From NCBI GenBank assembly GCA_040752275.1, contig JBFMFH010000027.1, forward strand, positions 1 to 26,495: DNA of 26,495 bases, read 5' to 3'. The notes beneath the pieces are model-generated. The model saw only the letters and a list, made by a program, of their open reading frames with translations, was not told the origin of the DNA and searched no databases. The stretch comes from JBFMFH01 sp040752275 (GTDB lineage: Bacteria > Acidobacteriota > Vicinamibacteria > Vicinamibacterales > JAKQTR01). Below, piece by piece: positions 18,818 to 24,619 of the stretch (the first letter of the stretch is position 1; the number at the start of each line of letters is the position of its first letter). The translations under genes and the position numbers were made by a program.

Positions 18818-19291
18818 TCACGACGGACCCTGTGGATGCTCTTGCGCCGACACCGTTGGCCGTGCGCCCTCCAGATCGGTGAGACGTCCCGTGACCTCTC
18901 CGTACACTCGGTGGAGATGATCGACAATCGCCGTGTAGTGGTGGTCGACCTTCGACTCTAGACTGACCAATCCTCCTTCCACCGTGCCGAGGCGTCCCTC
19001 CACCTTGCCGAGGCGCCCCTCCACCTTGTCGAGGCGCCCCTCCACCTTGCCGAGGCGCCCCTCCACCTTGCCGAGGCGCGCGTCCAGCTTGTCGAGGCGC
19101 GCGTCCACCGTGCCGAGGCGCGCGTCCACCTTGTCGAGGCGTGTGTCCACCTGACCGAATCGGAGCCAGATGTTGGCCGCCATGTTGCCCACGTCGGTTC
19201 GGAGATCGCCAAGGCTGGCCTCGACGCGGGCCACGCGGGTGTGGACCTCCCCAATCGAATCCAGGATTTGCTGATGCTGCTTCTTGGTCAT
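18818..19291 (-). CDS. Heptad-repeat coiled-coil protein
   Basis: The 157-residue product from the ATG at 19291 begins MTKKQHQQILDSIGEV and is almost wholly helical. A central block is a strict heptad array: VDTRLDK, VDARLGT, VDARLDK, LDARLGK, VEGRLGK, VEGRLDK, VEGRLGK, VEGRLGT. Val/Leu at the a position and Leu at d predict a long parallel coiled coil, followed by a shorter helical tail (VSLESKVDHHYTAIVDHL). There is no membrane segment or signal peptide. The DNA behind the heptads is a 21-bp tandem repeat. The start is only supported by a weak Shine-Dalgarno (CAGG, 10 nt away); the frame continues to 19381 with unlikely sequence. Similar short proteins have been seen near restriction or phage genes, but no partner is visible here. 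The role is unknown. Confidence 0.72.
   Translation of the reverse strand: MTKKQHQQILDSIGEVHTRVARVEASLGDLRTDVGNMAANIWLRFGQVDTRLDKVDARLGTVDARLDKLDARLGKVEGRLGKVEGRLDKVEGRLGKVEGRLGTVEGGLVSLESKVDHHYTAIVDHLHRVYGEVTGRLTDLEGARPTVSAQEHPQGPS
18981..19148. repeat. 21-bp tandem repeat, eight units
   Basis: Eight consecutive 21-bp units (18981, 19002, 19023, 19044, 19065, 19086, 19107, 19128) share a (C/G)(T/G)TG(C/T)CGAGGCG core, and a ninth decayed unit follows. Units 1-4 end CCCTCC or CCCCTCC, while units 5-8 end GCGTCC or GTGTCC, which points to stepwise duplication of two blocks. They encode the heptads of the coiled-coil protein, so unit-number changes keep the frame. Confidence 0.92.
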
Positions 19292-19733
19292 GCCGCATCG
19301 ACCTGCGAGGAGCGTGCCAGCTGGGCCCTCGTCGAGAATGGGCCCGCAGAACACGTAGATCCCGGCCCCATTCCGGGCCACCGGCCTTCGGTCCCGGTGT
19401 GACTGTGCAGGTACTTCAGCACCCTGTGGTACCCAAACTCATCGGTTCTTGCCACGCGAGCGCTGTCTGGTCGTCGCCCTCTTCCTCGGGGCCAGACGCT
19501 TCTCGCCAAATCACCCTCCTGGAGGACCACGCCCCTTCCACAACCTCAGGATCGTACCGAGGAGCGTCGAAGGACGACGATGCCATCGTCGGACGGAGAG
19601 ATCAAGCTGAGCGGAGCAGGCTCATGCGTGCCGCGCGTGGGGTCCGGCCTGTCTCCTTGCGCTGCCGGGTACTGTGGCGGCAGCGTCGCGTGCCCGTGTC
19701 AGCGGCGCCCGGCCGTACGGTACACTGGGAGGG
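19292..19733. other. Region without a recognised gene
   Basis: The 442-nt stretch between the coiled-coil and SEC-C genes has short open frames on both strands, but none has a ribosome site or family motif that I recognise. A minus-strand segment at about 19385-19465 reads RTDEFGYHRVLKYLHSHTG. It looks more protein-like than its surroundings and may be a gene fragment. The last bases hold the -10 of the SEC-C gene. Confidence 0.4.
19721..19726 (+). promoter_or_regulatory. TACACT -10-like element, leaderless start
   Basis: TACACT ends 7 nt before the ATG at 19734. The GGGAGGG between them touches the start codon with no spacer, so it cannot act as a normal Shine-Dalgarno. A leaderless transcript is therefore the simplest reading. 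Confidence 0.4.
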
Positions 19734-20012
19734 ATGACTGCTTCGACGACTGCCGCGCGGCCCGGGCGCAACCAGCCTTGTCACTGCGGCTCCGGCCGGA
19801 AGTACAAGCATTGCTGTCTCCAGAAGGACGAGGCCCAGGCGACTGCGGCACGGGCCAAAGCCGATGCGGAGGCAGCCGCCAGCTCGGCGGAGGCTGCGCC
19901 GGCGCCTCCGCCGCGACCGCCCAAGCATCAGACTCGCCAGCCGTGGAAGGCCTCGACCGCCCGAGGGTTCATTCCGCGCACGGGGCTCCCGCGCAAGGTC
20001 GGCGGGGGCTGA
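19734..20012 (+). CDS. Small SEC-C zinc-binding protein
   Basis: The 92-residue product has a SEC-C zinc motif at residues 12-33 (PGRNQPCHCGSGRKYKHCC), with the CxC and CC cysteine pairs complete. An Ala-rich helix, a Pro-rich stretch (APAPPPRPPKH) and a basic tail follow. The SEC-C motif binds zinc and, in SecA, contacts SecB and ribosomes; in short stand-alone proteins its partner is unknown. It is cytoplasmic by sequence. The ATG lies 7 nt after a -10-like hexamer. It is followed by the NADAR gene after 117 nt on the same strand, with no sign of tight coupling. Confidence 0.85.
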   Translation: MTASTTAARPGRNQPCHCGSGRKYKHCCLQKDEAQATAARAKADAEAAASSAEAAPAPPPRPPKHQTRQPWKASTARGFIPRTGLPRKVGGG

Positions 20013-20129
20013 GCCATCTCGTCCCCTTGCGCCGGCGCGCCATCCTCCGGCGTTCCCGCCGAGCGCGCTCGTCGACGGGCGTCGTCGCGGTTGCGAGGCT
20101 GGCGGCGTTCGCGCCAGAATCCGGCAGCC

Positions 20130-20954
20130 ATGGCGGGCTGTGATTGCGTCCGCGTCGGGTCAATTGGCAGGCGCAGGCGCGTGGCGTGTGCGCTGGTGGT
20201 GGCGGTGTGCGCTGCGCCGGGTCTCGTCGGCTGTGCAACGCCGCGTGGACCGGCAGCGACCCGGGACCAGTTGTTGGCGGCGCGCGCGCACTATCCGGCC
20301 CACTGGTGGGCGCCGGTCTCCCGCGAGGGCGCACCCGAGTGGGAGATTCTGCCTCATGAAGCCGGCCCGGGCGAGGTCATCGTCTCGAAGCGCCACGAGC
20401 TGGGTCTGCTGTCGAACTTCGCTTCGACGCCGTTCACGTTTCGTGGCCGACGGTACGCCAGCCTCGAGGGCTTCTGGCAGATGATGCTGTATCCGGAGGG
20501 TCCTGACGATCCGCGGGCCACCTTTCCGGGTCTCGCATGGGCACACACGCGCGACGAAGTGGGGCAGATGACGGCGTTCGAGGCCAAGGCTGCCGGAACG
20601 CTAGCCGAGCAGAACATGGCACGCATGGGCATCACCTGGGTGTCGTTCGAGGGAAGCCGGTTCGAGTACCGCCCGCGAACTCCCGGCACTCACTATGCGC
20701 TCATTGTCGCGGCCATGCGGGCGAAGGTCCGCCAGAACGATGACGTGAGAAGGGTGCTGCTGGCCACCGGGGATCTCGTACTCAGGCCCGACCATCACGA
20801 AGAGGCGGACGCACCCGACGCGTGGAAGTACTGTCGCATCCTCATGCAGTTGCGCGCGGAGCTGCGCGGGGCGGATCGGGACGTAGTGACTGCGTCGCCC
20901 GCGAGTCGGGTGGCCGTTTCATCGAGAGCTGTGTGCACCAGGTGGCCGGGCTGA
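20130..20954 (+). CDS. NADAR-family protein, predicted lipoprotein
   Basis: From the ATG at 20130 the product is 274 residues (an in-frame TTG at 20091 would add 13). The N-terminus has Arg13-Arg16, a hydrophobic core (VACALVVAVCAAPG) and a lipobox LVGC ending at Cys35, so export and lipidation are predicted. The body matches the NADAR/YbiA-like family: GLLSNFASTPFTFRGRRYAS with Glu113 in SLEGFWQMM, ITWVSFEGSRFEY, and LLATGDLVLRPDHH. Family members are N-glycosidases that cleave riboflavin-pathway intermediates or ADP-ribosylated guanine bases, and all known ones act in the cytoplasm. An exported form is therefore odd. No Shine-Dalgarno is clear. The catalytic identity rests on family resemblance only. 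Confidence 0.82.
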   Translation: MAGCDCVRVGSIGRRRRVACALVVAVCAAPGLVGCATPRGPAATRDQLLAARAHYPAHWWAPVSREGAPEWEILPHEAGPGEVIVSKRHELGLLSNFASTPFTFRGRRYASLEGFWQMMLYPEGPDDPRATFPGLAWAHTRDEVGQMTAFEAKAAGTLAEQNMARMGITWVSFEGSRFEYRPRTPGTHYALIVAAMRAKVRQNDDVRRVLLATGDLVLRPDHHEEADAPDAWKYCRILMQLRAELRGADRDVVTASPASRVAVSSRAVCTRWPG

Positions 20955-20983
20955 GACTGGCTAAGAGCTGGCTGAGAGCGCGC

Positions 20984-21012
20984 TTGACTTTCGGTTTTTA
21001 TTCGCCTACCAT
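20984..21012 (+). promoter_or_regulatory. Sigma70 promoter of the DinB-like gene
   Basis: TTGACT (20984-20989) and TACCAT (21007-21012) are exactly 17 bp apart, within an unusually T-rich stretch for this genome. The predicted start of transcription is near 21019, giving a leader of about 60 nt that contains the GGGAGG ribosome site. Confidence 0.7.
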
Positions 21013-21078
21013 GCCTTCCAGTGTCCCGGCCAGAGACTCACAGACACGCAACCCACGGCCGGGCCATGGGAGGCCGAC

Positions 21079-21558
21079 ATGGACCAGAGATCGCTGTTCC
21101 TGAAGTACTGGGAGAAGGAAGCGCTTGCCACCCGCAAGGTCATCGCGAGGATCCCGGAGGGTTCCGATTACCGGCCCGACCCGAAGTCGCGCACCGCTCG
21201 CGAGATTGCCTGGTTGATCGTTCGCGAGGAGGCCGTGCTCGGCGAAGGTCTCGACAAGGGGGTCTTCGAGTGGGAGGAAGTCCCGGCGCCCGCGACGATG
21301 AAGGAGGTGCTCGATGCGTATGATCGGCACCACGACGAGGTCACACGGCGGCTGCAGGCGTTGCCGTCCGAGCGCTGGGAAGGCAAGGTACCGTTCGTGT
21401 ACCAGGGCCAGGAGGTGATGAGCGAGACGGGCTACGACAACGCGTGGGGGTTTCTCCTCGACATGGTCCACCACCGCGGTCAGATCTCCACGTACCTGCG
21501 GCCGATGGGGTCGACCGTGCCGCAGATATACGGCCCGAGCGCGGACGAGCCGATGTGA
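21079..21558 (+). CDS. DinB-like four-helix protein
   Basis: The 159-residue protein has the DinB/YfiT-like four-helix bundle pattern. Helix 2 is TAREIAWLIVREEAVL and the last helix carries WGFLLDMVHHRGQISTYL with the His121-His122 pair. Standard members bind a metal with three His residues; here the helix-2 His position is Trp45, so the site is probably incomplete or uses another ligand. Some DinB-like proteins are thiol-dependent transferases or damage-induced; a precise role cannot be given. The end STVPQIYGPSADEPM is a strongly conserved tail that I recall from acidobacterial and bacteroidetal homologues. The start has a GGGAGG Shine-Dalgarno and the gene has its own strong promoter, so it is a single-gene unit. 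Confidence 0.88.
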   Translation: MDQRSLFLKYWEKEALATRKVIARIPEGSDYRPDPKSRTAREIAWLIVREEAVLGEGLDKGVFEWEEVPAPATMKEVLDAYDRHHDEVTRRLQALPSERWEGKVPFVYQGQEVMSETGYDNAWGFLLDMVHHRGQISTYLRPMGSTVPQIYGPSADEPM

Positions 21559-21844
21559 AGCGCCCGGGGGGCACCGCTGGTGCGTCGCGTCACGCGGCGC
21601 GCCAGTGCGTGCGCCGTGGACATGTCCTCAAGCAGGCATACCTGGCGCGGCCGCCAGGAGACCAGAGGCTCCCGAGCGCGGCGAGGATCGCGTGTAGGCC
21701 GATCTTCGCCATGGACATCATCGCTCGCTCCGCCTGTCTTCCCAATCGTCTCCCACACGCGGGGCATTTCTTCAATAAGAAACTGTCCGCTGTGGGCGGT
21801 GCGGGAGTCGCCCGTCCTGTCGCTCTTCCCTCGCACGCTGTCCG

Positions 21845-22281
21845 TCACCAACGCCGCCGCCACTTGTCTCGGCAGCTCGGGGGCGATGGAATTGGGTCGT
21901 CCGGTTCCTCGGCGCGTTCCGCGACGAACGTGCTCGAGTCGCCGTCCTTGATGCGGAAGACGCCGGCGAGGCGGCCATCCTTGCGCAGCGTCACGCGACC
22001 TGAGCCTGACATCTGGTCGTACTCCCATGCGCCCTCCCAGGTGAACGACACACCCGTCTTCCTGGGCTTGCAGCTCACATAGGCGAGCGTGTTGCTCCAC
22101 GGGAAGCGAGCACGTCAGCGATGACCACGGCATTCCACACGGTGTACGCGACCTGCAGAACCTTCTCGACTTGTCGCACGAGGCCTTCGGTCGGCAGGTC
22201 TTGAAGCAGGGGTTCGGTGAAGGACAGGGAGGTCTCGCAGATCTTCCGATCGGGGAAGCGGCTTCGCACGCTCTTCTCCAT
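21845..22281 (-). pseudogene. Split gene: two beta/alpha segments in different frames
   Basis: An ATG at 22281 has a good Shine-Dalgarno (AAAGGAG, 6 nt away) and opens MEKSVRSRFPDRKICETSL. It continues through a helical segment (PLLQDLPTEGLVRQVEKVLQ) to VWNAVVIADVLASRG and then stops at 22075 (68 residues). Just before that stop, a shifted frame continues convincingly as RFPWSNTLAYVSCKPRKTG, then FTWEGAWEYDQMSGSGRV and GDSSTFVAERAEE, ending at 21845. The second part matches a widespread small beta domain (FxWEGxDExDxxSGxG...GDDSxF) of unknown function. A one-base change near 22095 would join the two. Either this is a frameshifted gene or two decayed neighbours fused by deletion. A sequencing error is also possible. 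Functions are unknown. Confidence 0.5.
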
Positions 22282-22444
22282 CCGGGCTCCTTTCGGGCTA
22301 CCGCGGTGCCGCACTCCGGGTAGCGTAGCGGGCCCTGGAAGCGCCGGCGTGTGCTTGCTGCAAGCTGGTGCGAACTCGTCAGCGCGGCCGCCTCGACTGC
22401 GCCACGCGTGTGTCGGCCTGCGGGTCCTTCGCTCCCGAACGAAT

Positions 22445-22573
22445 GTGGGGATTGGCTCCTCATCCGCCGTCGCGCTCGGTCGGATGGGCAAGTGCCTCCC
22501 GTCGCGCTATGGCGGGATCTCGTCGCCAATCCACTGCGGGCAGAACGGGTTGTCCGTGGGGATTGGCTCCTCA
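22445..22573. repeat. 18-bp direct repeat of the tRNA-Asn 3' end
   Basis: GTGGGGATTGGCTCCTCA occurs at 22445-22462 and again at 22556-22573. The right copy includes the last 10 nt of tRNA-Asn (with CCA) plus 8 nt beyond it. The copies are 111 bp apart and flanked by unrelated bases. A duplicated tRNA 3' end is the usual mark left by an integrase-type att site. Confidence 0.8.
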
Positions 22574-22638
22574 GGCTGGACTCGAACCAGCAACCCTCCG
22601 GTTAACAGCCGGATGCTCTGCCATTGAGCTACTGAGGA
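22564..22638 (-). tRNA. tRNA-Asn (GUU)
   Basis: On the minus strand the sequence folds into a full cloverleaf. The acceptor arms are TCCTCAG and CTGAGGA, the D-arm is AGCTCAATGGCAGAGC, the anticodon stem CCGGC.../...CCGG holds the loop CTGTTAA with anticodon GTT, and the T-arm is GCTGG-TTCGAGT-CCAGC. CCA is encoded at the 3' end (22564-22566). It reads asparagine codons. It lies next to a matching promoter (22692-22720) and to a duplicated 3' end (22445-22462). Confidence 0.97.
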
Positions 22639-22691
22639 ACACTGGCAGGACGCACGACGATGCGCCTCGTTGCCGCACCGCCGGACCCATA

Positions 22692-22720
22692 ATCGTAGCG
22701 AATCCCCTGGATCCGGTCAA
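22692..22720 (-). promoter_or_regulatory. Sigma70 promoter of tRNA-Asn
   Basis: On the minus strand, TTGACC (22720-22715) and TACGAT (22697-22692) are separated by exactly 17 bp. Transcription should start near 22685, about 47 nt before the mature tRNA. Confidence 0.75.
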
Positions 22721-22756
22721 CGTTCCGAGCCGTCGTGTGTCTTGCCGCCACCGAAT

Positions 22757-22822
22757 TCAGACGTCGCCGAGGCGAGAGCGCGCCTTCACGAGGTAGCTCT
22801 TCGCCAGCGTGCTGTTCGTCAC
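22757..22822 (-). pseudogene. Truncated HEPN-domain gene start
   Basis: GTG at 22822 overlaps the stop of the nucleotidyltransferase fragment (GTGA) and opens a frame reading VTNSTLAKSYLVKARSRLGDV before a stop at 22757. The LAKSYLxKAxxRL pattern is the usual first helix of HEPN-domain proteins encoded directly after a minimal nucleotidyltransferase. The remaining ~110 residues, with the Rx4-6H RNase motif, are absent. It is therefore a dead 5' remnant. Confidence 0.55.
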
Positions 22823-23001
22823 AGCTCGAAGATCTCCCCCGGCCGGTAGTCAGGCTTGAGGTCCCAGTACCACCAGCCATCCCGCCAGATCCGGCGCGAA
22901 CCGAGCTCGCGCATGCGCTTCGCCAGCCGGTCGAGCCGGGCCGCCAGCAGACCATCGCGATCGACGAGGATCCGCGCATCCTCGACCATGTCGAAGGGCG
23001 T
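22819..23001 (-). pseudogene. 3' remnant of a nucleotidyltransferase-domain gene
   Basis: The frame ending at 22819 reads TPFDMVEDARILVDRDGLL, then ARLDRLAKRMRELGSRRIWR, and ends YWDLKPDYRPGEIFEL. This matches the C-terminal ~60 residues of minimal nucleotidyltransferase (MNT) proteins that pair with HEPN proteins. The N-terminal catalytic GSxxxGxxxxxSDxD half is missing; upstream sequence runs straight into the 3' end of the beta-lactamase-like gene 38 nt away. Together with the HEPN start at 22822, the order and GTGA overlap are those of a two-gene MNT-HEPN toxin-antitoxin operon, now truncated on both sides. The boundary near 23001 is approximate. Confidence 0.6.
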
Positions 23002-23039
23002 AGCACTCCGAGATCGCGACCTTCTCGGGCACAGGCAGC

Positions 23040-24248
23040 CTACCGCCCCGCAGCGACGCGGTCGATCGCCCCAGGCCCGACCAGCGGCTTGAAGACCCGT
23101 TCCACCAGCACGTCCCGGAGCCTGGCGTCGAGGGCTCGCGTGTTCCGCCTCTGCCCCTCCTTCGCCGATGTCGTCTGTGTGTTGAACGCGACCAGTGACG
23201 CCACCCCCGACAGGGGGTGGAGGTAGAAGTGCGAGATGAAGCCGTTCTGACCACCGCTGTGGGCGATGAAGCCGAGCCCGCCGTGCTGTTCGAGGAAGAA
23301 GCCAAGGCCCATCGACACGCCGGGCGAGACCGGCACCACCGGCCGCCACATCTCCTCGAGACTCGATCGCTTCAGAACCGCGTCGTAGCGGCGGGCCGTC
23401 ACCGAGTCGGATGAGCCCGCGAGGAAGCCCAGGTACTTCGCCATGTCATCGAGCGGCGCGTTCAGCCCCCCGTTCGACACGGTGATGCCGGTGTCGAAGT
23501 CGAAAAGCGCTTCCCGGATCCCGGCATCTGTCACGAAATAACTGTGCGACCTGTCGTGACGCACGAACGAGGGTGAGCGATCGAAGAACGTCTTCGCCAT
23601 GCCGACCGGCCGGAGGATCTCCTTGTCGATGTAGGTTTCGAAGGGTTCCTGCGCAACGGCCTCGATCGCGCGCCCGAGGAACACGTAGCCGGGATTCGAA
23701 TAGCTGTACTTCGAGCCCGGCGCGAATTCGAGGCGCGTGTAGGGCATCATCGCCGCCACCTGCTGCCAGCCGGGCGGCTCGAAGGGTTCCCACTCCTCCC
23801 CTTTCGCCCACGGCCACGTGCCCGCCCGGAACCCGGCCGAGTGCGAGAGCAGGTGCCGGAGCGTGATCGCCTCGACGGGACCGAACGGATCGGAGATGGC
23901 ACGCAACTCCGGCACGTAACGCACGATGGGATCGTCCAAGCTCACCAGGCCCCGATCGCGAAGCTGCATGATCGCAATCGCATTGAACGTCTTGGTGATG
24001 GACGCCCAGTGGAAGATCGTGCGCTCGTCGACAGGCAGCCCGGCCGCGCGGTCGCGCAGCCCGGCCTGCTCGCGCGCGACGATGGCCCCGTCGCGGACAA
24101 GGACGAGACTGCTGCCCACAATCCCGTGCTGTGCGAGAGCGGCCCGGTAGAAGGCCACGACGTCCGTCCAGCCGGCTGGAGGCTGAGCGGCGGAGGCAAC
24201 GGCGACGGCACCCGCGAGCGTCAGGGCAATCGCGATTCGTCTGAGCAT
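23040..24248 (-). CDS. Exported serine beta-lactamase-like hydrolase
   Basis: The 402-residue protein has a signal peptide (MLRRIAIALTLAGAVAVASA) and the class C beta-lactamase/penicillin-binding-protein fold. The nucleophile Ser83 lies in SITK (SxxK), Tyr183-Ser-Asn185 in YSYSNPGY is the YxN motif, and HSGG (330-333) replaces the KTG triad. The HSGG form is frequent in esterase-like members such as EstB or LACTB relatives. It may therefore be a D-aminopeptidase, esterase or peptidase rather than an antibiotic-resistance enzyme. No Shine-Dalgarno is seen; a TAAGCT hexamer ends 6 nt before the ATG, so a leaderless message is possible. The 3' end abuts the nucleotidyltransferase remnant. Confidence 0.9.
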   Translation of the reverse strand: MLRRIAIALTLAGAVAVASAAQPPAGWTDVVAFYRAALAQHGIVGSSLVLVRDGAIVAREQAGLRDRAAGLPVDERTIFHWASITKTFNAIAIMQLRDRGLVSLDDPIVRYVPELRAISDPFGPVEAITLRHLLSHSAGFRAGTWPWAKGEEWEPFEPPGWQQVAAMMPYTRLEFAPGSKYSYSNPGYVFLGRAIEAVAQEPFETYIDKEILRPVGMAKTFFDRSPSFVRHDRSHSYFVTDAGIREALFDFDTGITVSNGGLNAPLDDMAKYLGFLAGSSDSVTARRYDAVLKRSSLEEMWRPVVPVSPGVSMGLGFFLEQHGGLGFIAHSGGQNGFISHFYLHPLSGVASLVAFNTQTTSAKEGQRRNTRALDARLRDVLVERVFKPLVGPGAIDRVAAGR

Positions 24249-24619
24249 GGCGCAAGCTTACATCAGGCGCTCGCGCCGCCGGGAGGACAGATATGCCGCA
24301 CGCCGGGCCCGCTGTTGACTCACCGCGGTGTCGTCGCTCAGGACCTGTCAATGCGGCCCGGTCGGGCGACTCGCCGACTGCTATCCCGGGTCCGAACATG
24401 TCCGAGACGCCGGGATCCGTGTCTGGAGGAAAGTGTCTAAGATCCACGGTCGTGTTCGCGCTACAATTGCGGCGACTCGGGAACAGCCCCCACCAAGGCG
24501 GTCCGGCCGCGTGAGTGCACGGCGGATTCCCGGGCTCGCCGGCTGCAGTTGCCGGCAACCGCCCGTTCACGCGGCCGCAGGACACCGGTCACACAAGGTC
24601 GTGCGCTCGGAGGACGATC
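24249..24619. other. Divergent intergenic region
   Basis: This 371-nt stretch lies between two genes transcribed away from each other. It has no credible gene. A TAAGCT (minus strand) lies near the start of the beta-lactamase-like gene. On the plus strand TACAAT at 24462-24467 resembles a -10 for the 24620 gene but without a good -35, which would give a leader of about 145 nt. No riboswitch or regulatory RNA structure was recognised. Confidence 0.4.

Noticed and set aside
21590..21775. Possible zinc-ribbon mini-protein starting with TTG (KKCPACGRRLGRQ) on the minus strand
   Set aside because: It has a single CxxC, a TTG start without a ribosome site and a low-complexity tail, so it is more likely chance in a non-coding or decayed region.
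21480..22529. 349-residue minus-strand open frame
   Set aside because: It overlaps the DinB gene and the split gene in other frames and has Arg/Ser-rich shadow composition, so it is not a gene.
22351..22627. Plus-strand frames reading ...AGLEPATLRLTAG... and ...SGWTRTSNPPVN...
   Set aside because: These are the well-known spurious translations of a tRNA gene read on the opposite strand.
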